Source: Mycolicibacterium insubricum
GTDB taxonomy: Bacteria; Actinomycetota; Actinomycetes; Mycobacteriales; Mycobacteriaceae
NCBI RefSeq assembly: GCF_010731615.1
Contig: NZ_AP022618.1
Location: forward strand, 1,798,001 to 1,862,000
Length of the DNA stretch: 64,000 nucleotides
Direction: 5' to 3'
Shown one piece after another: positions 52,956 to 62,023 of this stretch. Below the pieces are notes generated by a model. The model saw only the letters and a list, made by a program, of their open reading frames with translations, did no database searches and had not been told where the DNA came from. Made by a program: the position numbers and the translations under genes. Position 1 is the first letter of the stretch. Each line of letters begins with the position of its first letter.

Positions 52956-54353
52956 ATGGCCGAACAGGTATTGCGCGATCGGGTAATCACGCCCGAAGTC
53001 CCCGGGGAGGAACGCGCGCACGGACGCTCCCTGCGCAAAGAGGCCCCGCGCAGCGGGTTGGGCCAGCTGGTGATCTCGCCGCGCAGCGCGGTGGAGATCC
53101 TCGTCGAGCAGAACCGGACGCGGGTTGCGTCGTTGGTGCCGCTGCGATTCGCCCGGATGCTCACCGATCCCTTCTCCTTCTATCGCGGATCGGCGGCGGT
53201 GATGGCCGCGGACCTGGCCGCGGGCCCGTCCAGCGGAATCCCGGTGTATTCGTGCGGCGACGCGCACCTGTCGAACTTCGGCATTTATGCCGCGCCCGAT
53301 CGGGCATTGATCTTCGACCTCAACGACTTCGACGAGACCGCGATGGCGCCGGCGGAATGGGATCTCAAGCGGCTGGTGACCAGCGGGATCGTCGGAGGAA
53401 GGCATGCCGGCTACTCGGAGAAGGTGATCCGCAAGCAGGTGGCCGAGGTGTTGGCGTCCTACCGTCGCGGACTGCAGGACGTGCTGGACATGGGAATCCT
53501 GGACCGCTACTACCTGCGGTTCGAACCCGAACGCTACAACGCGCGCGCCGGTGGAGCGCTGGCGGAGGTCATCGCGCGTACCACCCGGCAAGCCCGTAAA
53601 CGGACCTCCAAGCGGGTATTCGGCCGCATCATGGAGGAGCGGCCCGACGGTTCGCTGCGGCTGCGGGAGAACCCGCCGGTGCTTCGGCATCTCAAGGTCG
53701 CGGTGGAGGACCGGATACTCGCCACATTCCGTGAGTATCTGACCACCGTGCCGCCCGACGTCGCACTGGTGCTGTCGCACTTCAAGGTCACCGACATCGC
53801 CCAGCGGGTGGTGGGGGTGGGCAGCGTCGGCACCCGTTGCTATCTCGTCATCATGACCGGACCCTGCGGAACGCCGTTGGTCATGCAGGTCAAGGAGGCG
53901 GGCCAGTCGGTTCTGGAGAGCTACGGCGCTGTGCCGCAATCAGACTGGATGCACCGGGGGATCAGCGAACGGGGCGAGGGGGCCCGGGTGGTCGCCGGGC
54001 AGCAGGTCCTGCAGGCAAGCTCGGACGTGTTCCTGGGCGCCCTGCGCTGGGACGGCCGCGACTACTACGTGCGCCAGTTCCACGACATGAAGGGCAGCGT
54101 CGACACCGAGATCATGTCGCAGCGCGAATTCGGTCGATACGTCAGCGCCTGCGCACTGGTGCTGGCGCGGGCCCACGCGCAGAGCCGCAACGCCACGGTG
54201 TGGGCGGGCTACATCGGCAAGGGCGGCGCGTTCGACGAGGCCATCACCCAGTGGTCATTTGCCTACGCGGACAAAGCCTTCGGTGACTACCAGCAGCTGG
54301 TGGCGGCAGCCGCCGCGGGCGAGATCGAGGTGGCGGACGACCCGCTGCGGTGA
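52956..54353 (+). CDS. DUF2252 protein (kinase-like fold)
   Basis: A 465-residue DUF2252 protein. Visible family motifs are MLTDPFSFYRGSAAVMAADL, SCGDAHLSNFGIYA, LIFDLNDFDETAMAPAEWDL and the later FHDMKGS. The GDxHxxN and DFDE motifs resemble the catalytic and metal sites of aminoglycoside-phosphotransferase-like kinases, so phosphotransfer to an unknown substrate is possible. GTG 52953 is an alternative start next to ATG 52956. It is divergent from the MFS gene and convergent with ppk2. Confidence 0.87.
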   Translation: MAEQVLRDRVITPEVPGEERAHGRSLRKEAPRSGLGQLVISPRSAVEILVEQNRTRVASLVPLRFARMLTDPFSFYRGSAAVMAADLAAGPSSGIPVYSCGDAHLSNFGIYAAPDRALIFDLNDFDETAMAPAEWDLKRLVTSGIVGGRHAGYSEKVIRKQVAEVLASYRRGLQDVLDMGILDRYYLRFEPERYNARAGGALAEVIARTTRQARKRTSKRVFGRIMEERPDGSLRLRENPPVLRHLKVAVEDRILATFREYLTTVPPDVALVLSHFKVTDIAQRVVGVGSVGTRCYLVIMTGPCGTPLVMQVKEAGQSVLESYGAVPQSDWMHRGISERGEGARVVAGQQVLQASSDVFLGALRWDGRDYYVRQFHDMKGSVDTEIMSQREFGRYVSACALVLARAHAQSRNATVWAGYIGKGGAFDEAITQWSFAYADKAFGDYQQLVAAAAAGEIEVADDPLR

Positions 54354-54354
54354 T

Positions 54355-54380
54355 GTCCGCGCGCCCCTGGGTTCGCGGAC
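54355..54380. terminator. Hairpin between DUF2252 and ppk2 genes
   Basis: GTCCGCG (54355-54361) pairs with CGCGGAC (54374-54380) around a 12-nt loop, 1 nt after the DUF2252 stop and before the convergent ppk2 stop. The stem is short, so it is only a probable terminator. Confidence 0.5.
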
Positions 54381-54425
54381 ACCACCGCAACGGGCCGGGT
54401 GTGAGCGGTCGCGAGGCCGCTGTCG

Positions 54426-55223
54426 TTACCCGGTGAACTTGCCGCTGCGGATCCGGTCTGCCTCCATCAGCGCGAGCTCCTGCGCCGCCGGGACGACGAT
54501 GTCGGGGTCGGGCACGAAGTCCACGTCCTCGCCGCGGTTGCCGTAGGGCACCGCGTTCAGGATGACGCGCATCGCGTTGAGCCGGGCCTGGTGCTTGTCC
54601 TCGGACCGGACGATGGTCCACGGCGCATCGCTGGTGCTGGTGCGGCGCAGCATGTGGTACTTCGCCTCGGTGAAGTCGTCCCAGTGCTCCTGGGCCTGCA
54701 CGTCGATCTCGCTGAGCTTCCATTGGCGCAGCGGATCGTCGCGACGGCGCTCGAACCGGCGGGCCTGCTCCTCCTTGGTGACGCTGAAGTACAGCTTCAC
54801 CAGGATGGTGCCCTGGCGGACCAGGTCCTTCTCGAAGCCGACGACGCCCTTGAGGAAGTTGCGGTGCTCCTCTTCGGTGCAGAAGCCGAACACCGGCTCG
54901 ACCATGGCGCGGTTGTACCAGGAGCGGTCGAACAGGACCATCTCGCCGCCGGTGGGGAACTGGGCGACATAGCGCTGGAAGTACCACTGGCTGCGCTGCT
55001 CCTCGGTGGGCTTGCCGAGTGCGACGACGCGGTAGTGCTTCTCGTTCATGTAGCGGGTGACGCGCCGGATGGTGCCGCCCTTACCTGCAGCGTCGCGGCC
55101 CTCGAACAGCACGATCATCCGGCGGTTTTCGTCCTCCAGGTAGCGCTGGAGCTTGAGCAGCTCCACCTGGTAGGGCTTGAGCTCTCGTTCTTCGCGGACA
55201 CGACGTGGGACGGCCATGGGCAT
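54426..55223 (-). CDS. ppk2: Polyphosphate kinase 2
   Basis: A 265-residue PPK2 from ATG 55223 (ATG 55241 and 55217 also in frame). The Walker A motif is in VLFEGRDAAGKGGTIRRVTR, Walker B in MVLFDRSWYNRAMVEPVFGF, and the lid region includes RRFERRRDDPLRQWKLSEID. The enzyme transfers phosphate between polyphosphate and nucleotides. It has a single domain of normal length, as in mycobacterial PPK2s that make GTP or ATP from polyphosphate. Two copies of TCGGTGCCGAAWTT, 22 nt apart, lie in its upstream gap. Confidence 0.93.
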   Translation of the reverse strand: MPMAVPRRVREERELKPYQVELLKLQRYLEDENRRMIVLFEGRDAAGKGGTIRRVTRYMNEKHYRVVALGKPTEEQRSQWYFQRYVAQFPTGGEMVLFDRSWYNRAMVEPVFGFCTEEEHRNFLKGVVGFEKDLVRQGTILVKLYFSVTKEEQARRFERRRDDPLRQWKLSEIDVQAQEHWDDFTEAKYHMLRRTSTSDAPWTIVRSEDKHQARLNAMRVILNAVPYGNRGEDVDFVPDPDIVVPAAQELALMEADRIRSGKFTG

Positions 55224-55261
55224 CATTGTGGCGGAGAGCACAGCCGGGTGTACAGCCGGGG

Positions 55262-55297
55262 TCGGTGCCGAAATTGCGCGGGATCGGTGCCGAATTT
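55262..55297. repeat. Two-copy direct repeat upstream of ppk2
   Basis: TCGGTGCCGAAATT (55262-55275) and TCGGTGCCGAATTT (55284-55297) are spaced by 22 bp, about two helical turns, in the gap upstream of ppk2. This spacing fits a pair of regulator half-sites, but it may be only a local duplication. Confidence 0.4.
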
Positions 55298-55313
55298 CCT
55301 TGGTTGATCTGCG

Positions 55314-56699
55314 CTACAGGCTGAACAGTTGATTCTGCCGGGGGACCGTTCCCGGCCAGCCGAATTCGCGACCGAGTCGGGACCGCAGGGTTTCGGCGGC
55401 CTGGGGTTCGCCGTGCACGACGAACACCTGCCGGGGTGCGGTGGTGAAGCCCGACGCCCACCGGATGAGCTCGTCGGCGTCGGCGTGCGCGGACAGCATC
55501 CGCAGGTTGGCGATCTGCGCCCGGATCGGGACCCACTCGCCGAACATCTTGACCTCTCGGGCGCCGTCGGCGATGGAGCGGCCGCGCGTGCCGGGGGACT
55601 GGTAGCCGGTGAGCATGATGGTGTTGCGGGGATCCGGGGCGAAGGCGCGCAGGTGGTGCAGCACCCGGCCGCCGGTGGCCATCCCGCTGGCCGACAGGAT
55701 GATCTTGGGATTCCGGTCGGCCGAAATCTGTTTGGATTCCTCGACATCGCGGGTATAGGTGGCCAGCGAGCACATGCCCTCGTAGACGTCCGGGGACAGC
55801 CGGTGGTCGCGCTGGTGGGTGCGCAGCAGGTCGCTGGCGTTGATCGCCATCGGACTGTCCAGATAGATCGGGACGTCGGCCAGCCGCCCGGCGCAGTAGA
55901 GCTGCCACAGGTGATATAGCAGTGCCTGGGCCCGGCCGACCGCGAACGCGGGCACCACGATGGTGCCGCCGCGGGCGACGGTCTCGTCGATCACCCCGGC
56001 GAGGGTTTCCAGCACGTCGGTGTGCTCGTGCAGCCGGTCGCCGTAGGTCGACTCCATGACGAGGTAGTCGGCGGCGGGCACCGGCTCGGGGTCGAACATC
56101 AGCGGGTCGTTGTAGCGGCCGAGGTCGCCGGTGAACACGATGCGCCGGCCCGCCCAGGCCAGGTCGACGGTGGCGGCGCCGAGGATGTGGCCGGCTCTGC
56201 GGAACGTCACGGTCGGGCCGCCGTCGGGCAGAGTGAACTCGGTGCTGAACGGCCGGGTGGTGAACAGCTTCAGAGTCCGTTCGGCGTCCTCGCCGGTGTA
56301 GAGCGGTTGGGCGGGGGCGTGCTTGGTGACGTGATGACGATTGCGGAAGTCCGCCTCGCGTTCCTGCAGGTAGGCACTGTCGCGCAGGATGATCTCGGCC
56401 ACCGCGGCCGTCGCCTCCGTCGACACGATGGGGCCGCGGAACCCGTCGCGCACCAGGCGGGGCAAATAGCCGGTGTGATCCAGGTGGGCGTGGGTGATGA
56501 CCACGGCGTCGATACTCGCGGCCTCCACCGGGAGCCGTCGCCAGTTCAGTTCCCGCAGGTTCTTCAGCCCCTGGAACAGCCCGCAGTCCACCAGGATCCG
56601 CTTGCCGCCGGACTCCAGCAGGTGCTTGGACCCGGTGACGGTGGACGCCGCGCCCAGGCAGCTGAGGGTGAGGCCGGGGTGCTCGTCGCTGGGGGTCAT
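55314..56699 (-). CDS. Metallo-beta-lactamase/beta-CASP RNA-processing-type hydrolase
   Basis: A 461-residue protein from ATG 56699. The metal motifs are VITHAHLDHTGYLP (HxHxDH), FRRAGHILGAA, VFTGDLG and VVHGEPQAAE, and the beta-CASP domain contains SAHADADELIRWASG. This is the CPSF/YsgA-like branch of zinc-dependent RNA nucleases. RNA is the expected substrate, but bacterial members are little studied. It lies 90 nt upstream of ppk2 and 77 nt downstream of the lipoprotein gene on the same strand, so the three may share a transcript. Confidence 0.88.
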   Translation of the reverse strand: MTPSDEHPGLTLSCLGAASTVTGSKHLLESGGKRILVDCGLFQGLKNLRELNWRRLPVEAASIDAVVITHAHLDHTGYLPRLVRDGFRGPIVSTEATAAVAEIILRDSAYLQEREADFRNRHHVTKHAPAQPLYTGEDAERTLKLFTTRPFSTEFTLPDGGPTVTFRRAGHILGAATVDLAWAGRRIVFTGDLGRYNDPLMFDPEPVPAADYLVMESTYGDRLHEHTDVLETLAGVIDETVARGGTIVVPAFAVGRAQALLYHLWQLYCAGRLADVPIYLDSPMAINASDLLRTHQRDHRLSPDVYEGMCSLATYTRDVEESKQISADRNPKIILSASGMATGGRVLHHLRAFAPDPRNTIMLTGYQSPGTRGRSIADGAREVKMFGEWVPIRAQIANLRMLSAHADADELIRWASGFTTAPRQVFVVHGEPQAAETLRSRLGREFGWPGTVPRQNQLFSL

Positions 56700-56776
56700 G
56701 GGTGCCAGTGTGGCAGAGGCGCCGGGGGATCGGATGGCCGCCGTGCCGTCGTCGCCGAGCGTCAGGTCACCGGCCC

Positions 56777-57541
56777 TCAGGTGGTCAGCTTCTCCTGCAT
56801 CCCGGGCGCCAGCACATCGGCGATCGAGGCCCACGGCACTGTGACGGGGAAGTAGTCGCCGAACACGTGCGCGACCGAGAGGTAGACGACCAGGCCGTCG
56901 GCGCCGGGCAGCCAGTTCGCCAGCTGATCGGCGACCGGTTTCGGAGCGTCCTGATTTTCCAGCCGGGGGTCTTTGGCCATCGCGGTCTTGATCCCGTCGA
57001 CCAGCTTGGTCATCCCGGCCTCCGGGTCGGTGAACAGGTCGCTCAGCATGATCGGCGCGGCGGTGTGCGCGTCGATCACGACCGTCGAGACCGTGTTAAA
57101 CGGGTGCGCCGACCGCTCGACGAAGATGTTCATGATGAGCACGCCGGCCACCGATCCGGGGCCGACGTGGGTGACCGCGCTCTTGTGGTCGTCGACGAGC
57201 GCTCCGGGTGCGACGGTGGTCGAACGGCTCTCGTCGGGCTCGAGGTAGTCGTCGAGAGCGGTGCGCATCGAGGAGTTGAACTTCTCGCGCACCGCGGTGT
57301 CGCCGCCACGCACCTGCGGGAGATCGACCTGGTAGGTGATGTTGTCCTTGGTGCCGCCGACCGGTTCGAGATAGCCGGTGAAGGGCTCTGCTGCGGTGCT
57401 GTTCGCTGCCGAGCTTGCGGATGCCGCGCCCGTGGTGGAGGACGCCGACGGTTCCGATCCGCCGGAATGACAGCCGGCGCCCGCACCGACCAACGCGACG
57501 GCAACCGCTGCCGTCCCCAACCCGCGCAGAATCTGAGTCAT
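56777..57541 (-). CDS. Lipoprotein with DUF3298/RsiV-like domain
   Basis: A 254-residue lipoprotein. The signal MTQILRGLGTAAVAVALVGA ends in the lipobox VGAGAGC, so the Cys is lipid-anchored. A Ser/Ala-rich linker follows. The folded part (TYQVDLPQVRGGDTAVREKF, TVVIDAHTAAPIMLSDLFTD and the C-terminal PVTVPWASIADVL) resembles the DUF3298/RsiV-type domain, also seen in mycobacterial mannan-binding-like lipoproteins. It is the most upstream gene of the lipoprotein-MBL-ppk2 group. Function in the envelope is unknown. Confidence 0.82.
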   Translation of the reverse strand: MTQILRGLGTAAVAVALVGAGAGCHSGGSEPSASSTTGAASASSAANSTAAEPFTGYLEPVGGTKDNITYQVDLPQVRGGDTAVREKFNSSMRTALDDYLEPDESRSTTVAPGALVDDHKSAVTHVGPGSVAGVLIMNIFVERSAHPFNTVSTVVIDAHTAAPIMLSDLFTDPEAGMTKLVDGIKTAMAKDPRLENQDAPKPVADQLANWLPGADGLVVYLSVAHVFGDYFPVTVPWASIADVLAPGMQEKLTT

Positions 57542-57625
57542 GCGTTGACGGTAACGCTGTGCGGGTGGATGCGCGGGGAAAATTGGTGGTCGAAAGGGCG
57601 TCGGGCCGGCGGTAGCGTCGGCTGG

Positions 57626-57883
57626 ATGGCGATGTCGAATGGCGTGAAGATACTGGCCGGCGCGGTTGTCGTCGTCTTTGCCTTCGTCGGGGTTCTGGCC
57701 ATTCCGGTCCACCAGCGCTGCGGTGGCGCCGGTCGGGTTTGCGCAACGGCGCCCGACTATCAGGGATTCATCCATTACGACTACGAGGTGCAGCCGGTGT
57801 TGACCGTGCTCGTCGATCAGTTCACCGGTCACAAGCCGCTGGTGTACAGCAGTGGGGTGGAATTGGTGCCGGTCAATGGATGA
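57626..57883 (+). CDS. Small exported or membrane-anchored protein
   Basis: An 85-residue protein (ATG 57626, or ATG 57632). One hydrophobic segment (ILAGAVVVVFAFVGVLAIPV) is followed by an extracytoplasmic part with two Cys residues (HQRCGGAGRVCATAPDYQGF) that could form a disulfide, and the conserved-looking IHYDYEVQPVLTVLVDQFTG. It is divergent from the lipoprotein gene (84-nt gap). I recognise no family with known function. Confidence 0.65.
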   Translation: MAMSNGVKILAGAVVVVFAFVGVLAIPVHQRCGGAGRVCATAPDYQGFIHYDYEVQPVLTVLVDQFTGHKPLVYSSGVELVPVNG

Positions 57884-57898
57884 CGGTGTGTCGGGGGC

Positions 57899-58480
57899 GT
57901 GCGGGGCGGGGGACAGGTGGTGCCGGGATGGGTGGTGCCGGGATGGATGTTGCGGACGAATGATGGGGGACAGGTGTTGCGTGGACGGGTGATTACGGCG
58001 ACGACAGCCGTGCTGGCGCTGGTGTCGGCGGCGCTGCCGTTGCTGATCTGGGTGGATTTGCGCGACATCGGGATCCCGATGGCGTGGGACGGCCTGTGGG
58101 GTTACCACGGAGTCGCCGCCGAGCACTACGGCCCGTTGCTCGGCGGCGGACGGCCGTTGGGCTGGGTGATCTTGACCGCTTCGGTGACTGCGGCTGTTTC
58201 GCTTGGGATTTCGTTGTTCAACGGGTGGTGGCTGCGGATTGTCGCCGTCGTGGCGGCAGCCGTTGCCGCGGTGACCGCAGTGCTCTGTCTGGCGGACCCC
58301 GGGTTGCTGTTGGGTGATTTCACGGAGCAGCTAGGCGTTGAGCCGGCTTCGGAGCGGGTGCTGACCAACACCACCGCGCTGGTCGCGCAGACCGTCGCCG
58401 CGTCGGTCGTCCTGGTCGGCGCGGTGGTCAGTTCGGTGCTGGGCACCAGGGGGCCGACAGCGGGGATCCGCGAGGAATAG
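57899..58480 (+). CDS. Integral membrane protein of unknown function
   Basis: Up to 193 residues. The start is uncertain: GTG 57899, ATG 57947 or GTG 57974 (GGGGGA just before). Three to four membrane helices are predicted (VITATTAVLALVSAALPLLI; GWVILTASVTAAVSLGISLF; IVAVVAAAVAAVTAVLCLA; ALVAQTVAASVVLVGAVVSS). A perfect 15-bp tandem copy, GGTGGTGCCGGGATG at 57916-57930 and 57931-57945, gives VVPGWVVPGW in the longest version, suggesting that the first codons are untranslated or under weak selection. It follows the small gene at 57626 by 15 nt. Confidence 0.6.
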   Translation: MRGGGQVVPGWVVPGWMLRTNDGGQVLRGRVITATTAVLALVSAALPLLIWVDLRDIGIPMAWDGLWGYHGVAAEHYGPLLGGGRPLGWVILTASVTAAVSLGISLFNGWWLRIVAVVAAAVAAVTAVLCLADPGLLLGDFTEQLGVEPASERVLTNTTALVAQTVAASVVLVGAVVSSVLGTRGPTAGIREE

Positions 58481-58526
58481 CAGGCAGCGCGGGGCCGCAA
58501 TGTAAAGCGTTGAGCCACAATGAATC

Positions 58527-58540
58527 GCCTCCGTGGAGGC
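58527..58540. other. Short hairpin upstream of the 13E12-type gene
   Basis: GCCTCC-GT-GGAGGC is a perfect 6-bp inverted repeat in the gap between the membrane protein (stop 58480) and the DUF222 gene. It could be a weak terminator or part of the boundary of a 13E12-type element. No terminal inverted repeats of a transposon were seen. Confidence 0.35.
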
Positions 58541-58665
58541 TAAGCCCGCGCTACGTCATCGCCAGGCTCGACCGTCCCGCATCGGGGTGGATGATCGGAG
58601 CCGTTGCACTATTCACCCCGATACGCGCACCGTGTGCGCCGGTCGGGGAAGTTCGGGTGGTCGTG

Positions 58666-60261
58666 ATGACTGCTGCGGTTTGCGAGGTGACGGGTTCTGC
58701 CGTTGGTCTCGATGTGTTTCTGGATGAGTTCGACGGGTTTGTCGATCGGCTCATCGATCAGCTTGCCCCGGTGCGGGTTTCGGTGCCGGCCGGGGCTGCG
58801 GGTTCGGTCGGGCTCGCGCCGACGGTCTGTATCCCGGTCCCAGCGGCGACGGCCGCCGGTGCCGACATCGACCGCGACGCCACCGAGAGCCACCACGGCG
58901 GCGGCCGCACGCTATTTCATCTGTTGGATGCCCCTGCGGGTGTGGTTGATGAGCCGCGGCTGCTGGCGGTGCTGAAAACCGGTGTGGCGGCGGTGAATCT
59001 GTTGCACCACCTACTCGCCACCGCGACCGTAGCGGCCGAACGCGCCGGAATCCCGACGCGGCGGCATCTGCGTTGCGGGGCCGATCTGCTCACCGGGCTC
59101 GGGATGGCCCCGGCGGCGGCCTACCGGCTAGCCCGCGTCGGCCGCGCCGCCCCCGAACTGCCCGCCCTGACCCGAGCCGCGCGGGTCGGTGGGGTGGGGG
59201 TGGAGTTCGCCGACGCGGTCGGCAAAGGCCTGTCCCACATCCGCAGCCGCATCGAACTGACCGACGCCGACGCGGCCGAGGTCATCAGGAAATTGATGGT
59301 GCAGTCCACCCCGGCCGAGGTCAACCGTAGAGCCCGCGGCATCGCGATCGCCCGGGTCCGGGCACAGCAAGCGGCCGGTGCCACCGGCACCGACCCTGAT
59401 GCCGACGCTGGGGTGCCGGTAGCCGAGAACGCCGACCTCAACACCATGACGCTGACCCACAACGACGAAGGCCGGGTGAGCGCCACGCTGGACCTGGACG
59501 TGGTGACCGGCGAGGAACTACTCGCCGCCCTGGACCCGCTGTGCCGCCCCGTCGCAGAACCCGACGGCTCCCGCGATGCCCGCCCACCGAGTCGGCGCCG
59601 CGCCGACGGGTTCGGCCAACTGCTGCGCGACTACCTCTCCGGATCCACCCGACCGCTCTCCGGCGGAGTGCTCCCCCACGTCTCGCTGATCCGGCCGATG
59701 CCCGCCGTGACACCGGTTGCCGCCGGTGACGGCGGGCAATTGTGTGGCCACCGTCCCGCCGACCCGTATGTGGGCCCCGATCCCAGCGTCGGATGGTCCG
59801 ACGAGTTCGTCGACATGCTCGGGTACACCGGGCCGATCAGCGCGGCCACCGCGGACCTGATCACCTGCGACTGCACCCTGGATGTGATTCATGTCGACGG
59901 CAACGGCGCCCCACTGGATGTGGGGCGCAGCCAGCGGTTGTTCCCGCCGCACATCCGCCGCGCCCTGATCGCCCGAGACCGCGGCTGCGCATTCCCCGGC
60001 TGCGGACGCCACCCCTCCTGGTGCGATGGCCACCATATCCGCCCGTGGGACCCCGACGGGGTGACCAGCCTGGATAACGGCGTGCTGCTGTGCCGGCGTC
60101 ACCACACGATGATTCACCACTACGGCTGGCAGGTCTACCTCGGCACCGACCGGCACCCCTGGTTCATCCCACCCCCGGATCCGGCCCACCCCAACCGCCC
60201 GCGGGAGCACCTGCGCTCCCACACCCGACGCACCCTCACGGCACTCCCCACCGCGGCGTAA
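58666..60261 (+). CDS. 13E12-family DUF222/HNH endonuclease protein
   Basis: A 531-residue member of the mycobacterial 13E12 repeat family. The DUF222 region occupies about residues 80-430 (TRRHLRCGADLLTGLGMAPA; GLSHIRSRIELTDADAAEVI). The HNH domain follows: DRGCAFPGCGRHPSWCDGHH and GVTSLDNGVLLCRRHHTMIH hold the zinc and catalytic residues. The HNH motif looks intact. ATG 58666 (or GTG 58663) is used; the frame extends upstream without support. These genes occur in many copies in mycobacterial genomes and behave like mobile or recombining repeats, but their biology is not established. Confidence 0.9.
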   Translation: MTAAVCEVTGSAVGLDVFLDEFDGFVDRLIDQLAPVRVSVPAGAAGSVGLAPTVCIPVPAATAAGADIDRDATESHHGGGRTLFHLLDAPAGVVDEPRLLAVLKTGVAAVNLLHHLLATATVAAERAGIPTRRHLRCGADLLTGLGMAPAAAYRLARVGRAAPELPALTRAARVGGVGVEFADAVGKGLSHIRSRIELTDADAAEVIRKLMVQSTPAEVNRRARGIAIARVRAQQAAGATGTDPDADAGVPVAENADLNTMTLTHNDEGRVSATLDLDVVTGEELLAALDPLCRPVAEPDGSRDARPPSRRRADGFGQLLRDYLSGSTRPLSGGVLPHVSLIRPMPAVTPVAAGDGGQLCGHRPADPYVGPDPSVGWSDEFVDMLGYTGPISAATADLITCDCTLDVIHVDGNGAPLDVGRSQRLFPPHIRRALIARDRGCAFPGCGRHPSWCDGHHIRPWDPDGVTSLDNGVLLCRRHHTMIHHYGWQVYLGTDRHPWFIPPPDPAHPNRPREHLRSHTRRTLTALPTAA

Positions 60262-60632
60262 CCGTCCCCGGGCAGTGATACCAGCAACCGCGAGACCGCA
60301 CCCCCCGACAGCGCCCCGCCGGGAAACCGATCCAACACAACTGAACATGCTCACCCTCAACCGAAGATGCTCTCCCACAACCGAATACGAATAACCGCTA
60401 AACCTTGACAACTCCACAGAGAAAACGCCACAGGCGGGAGCCGGGCCGGAAAACACCAGACACCGAGCCGGCACCCGCCACCCCGCAACCCGCGGCCCGC
60501 GGGGAAAGGTTGGCCCGCTGGAGCACGGACGAATTCCAGATGTGCCACCTCAGCCGATTTCTCCGCGCCGACGCGCCAGGTCTGCTTGGCTTGTCTGGCG
60601 GGTGCGCCAGTCACCTGGGAGGAGAGGACCCG
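60262..60632. other. Gap downstream of the 13E12 gene
   Basis: This 371-nt gap has a less GC-rich patch near 60335-60430 with short imperfect direct repeats (CAACTGAACATGCTC, CAACCGAAGATGCTC and CAACCGAATACG), then TTGACAACTCCACAGAG, a possible -35-like or repeat-border element. The ribosome site for the PE-PPE gene (GGGAGGAGAGGA) ends it. No gene is seen. Confidence 0.5.
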
Positions 60633-61973
60633 GTGAGAAACTCCGGTGCGGTTTGGGTGACCTGCGTCGTGGTCGCGCTGTCCGTGACTCCGGGGCTGGC
60701 CGCTGCTGCACCATCGGATTCGGAATCCGACGGCCGAGGAATCAGCGATCTCATCGCTGGGCCTGCGACCACGTTGACGCTTGAGGGCGGGCTGGTCGGA
60801 ATGCAGTCGCTACTGCATTTCACCCCGCTGCAATTGTGGGGCGCACTGTGCAGGGAAGAGAAATCCTGTACTCCCGTCGACTATTTCGCTCTTCCTGTCG
60901 GATGGGAGACCGAGAAGGGGGCGCAGAGCGTGGCCGCGGCTGTTTCGGCTCGGCTCGCTCAGGATCCCGATGCAAAGGTCATCCTGTCCGGGCACAGTCA
61001 AGGAGGCCAGGTCATCTACGCCGCTCTGCGTGACTGGTCCGCCCATCCGGCCGATGCTCCGTCGAGGGACTCTGTCGTGTGGGTGTCGTTCGGCAATCCG
61101 GAAAACCCATACGGTCGCCAAGCGGGCGGCATCGGCTACGACAACGGTCAGGGCCTGCCCGTAGGTGGAACCGCCTACGACGGAATCGAAGTCATCCGTC
61201 AGTACGACGGCTGGGCGGACTATCCGCAGGACACCACGAATCTGGTCGCGGTCGCAAACGCGATGATGGGCATGATGACCATCCACAACAACTACTGGGA
61301 CGTGGATATCACCGACCCGAACAACGCCGCCTACACCACCACGACGTCCGCGGGCGGCACCATCACCTATGTCTGGTCCCCGACGAAGACTCTGCCCTTG
61401 GTCGCCTGGGCCGGACCGCTGGCACCAGCGCTGGACAAGATGTTGCGGCCGACGGTCGAGGCGGGCTATCAGCGCCCGGGCGACGTCAACCAGAAGCTCG
61501 CCGAGGCCAACGCGAACGGGATCGGGCTCTCGGGTTCTGACGACGGGCTGCTGCGGCACATTGCGGATGCGGTCAACAGCGCGTCGGGCGGCTCTTCGGT
61601 TAGCACGCAGGCCAGCCGGACGTCCATTCCGGCTGCCATCCCGAAGCGCGGCGGTGCGGTGCGCACCGCGCTCGCCGGCCTCCTCAACCGTCGATCGACG
61701 GGCATGGTCGGCGGGTCGAGTCCGTCCGGTACGGCAAAGAGTGTGCAGAACGACACCTCCGTCACACCCGGGTCCGCCGTCACAGAACCAGGCTCGGCGG
61801 GGGACGGGCGGCAGGTCCCTGAGCAGCGACGCACGCTCGCACCGGCCGGCGCGAACCTGTCCACCGCACAGCGGCGGGAGGCGCGGAAAACAGCGTCAAC
61901 GGTTGCTGACGGACCGCGGCCAAGGGGTCATCAGCAGCGGCGAACCGGCTCCGACACCGCCGATGGGCGGTAG
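60633..61973 (+). CDS. Secreted PE-PPE-domain serine hydrolase (no PE motif)
   Basis: A 446-residue protein from GTG 60633, chosen because AGGAGAGGA precedes it and it opens directly into a Sec signal (SGAVWVTCVVVALSVTPGLA), cleaved near AAA at residue 26. The PE-PPE alpha/beta-hydrolase domain has its nucleophile Ser122 in ILSGHSQGGQVIYAAL. Later VIRQYDGWADYPQDTTNLVA and MTIHNNYWD are typical of the fold. The C-terminal 110 residues are low-complexity and basic. Relatives are esterases/lipases or acyltransferases in the outer envelope (Chp-like). It is distinct from the TPP-locus member at 47812. Confidence 0.87.
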   Translation: MRNSGAVWVTCVVVALSVTPGLAAAAPSDSESDGRGISDLIAGPATTLTLEGGLVGMQSLLHFTPLQLWGALCREEKSCTPVDYFALPVGWETEKGAQSVAAAVSARLAQDPDAKVILSGHSQGGQVIYAALRDWSAHPADAPSRDSVVWVSFGNPENPYGRQAGGIGYDNGQGLPVGGTAYDGIEVIRQYDGWADYPQDTTNLVAVANAMMGMMTIHNNYWDVDITDPNNAAYTTTTSAGGTITYVWSPTKTLPLVAWAGPLAPALDKMLRPTVEAGYQRPGDVNQKLAEANANGIGLSGSDDGLLRHIADAVNSASGGSSVSTQASRTSIPAAIPKRGGAVRTALAGLLNRRSTGMVGGSSPSGTAKSVQNDTSVTPGSAVTEPGSAGDGRQVPEQRRTLAPAGANLSTAQRREARKTASTVADGPRPRGHQQRRTGSDTADGR

Positions 61974-62023
61974 CTGGGCGGATATGCGTGACTGCCGGTA
62001 TCGGCATTGGATACCCTGCACGG

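Noticed and set aside
58484..60632. A classical transposon around the DUF222/HNH gene
   Set aside because: No terminal inverted repeats, target duplications or transposase were seen. 13E12 genes are a repeat family, but their movement is not shown here.
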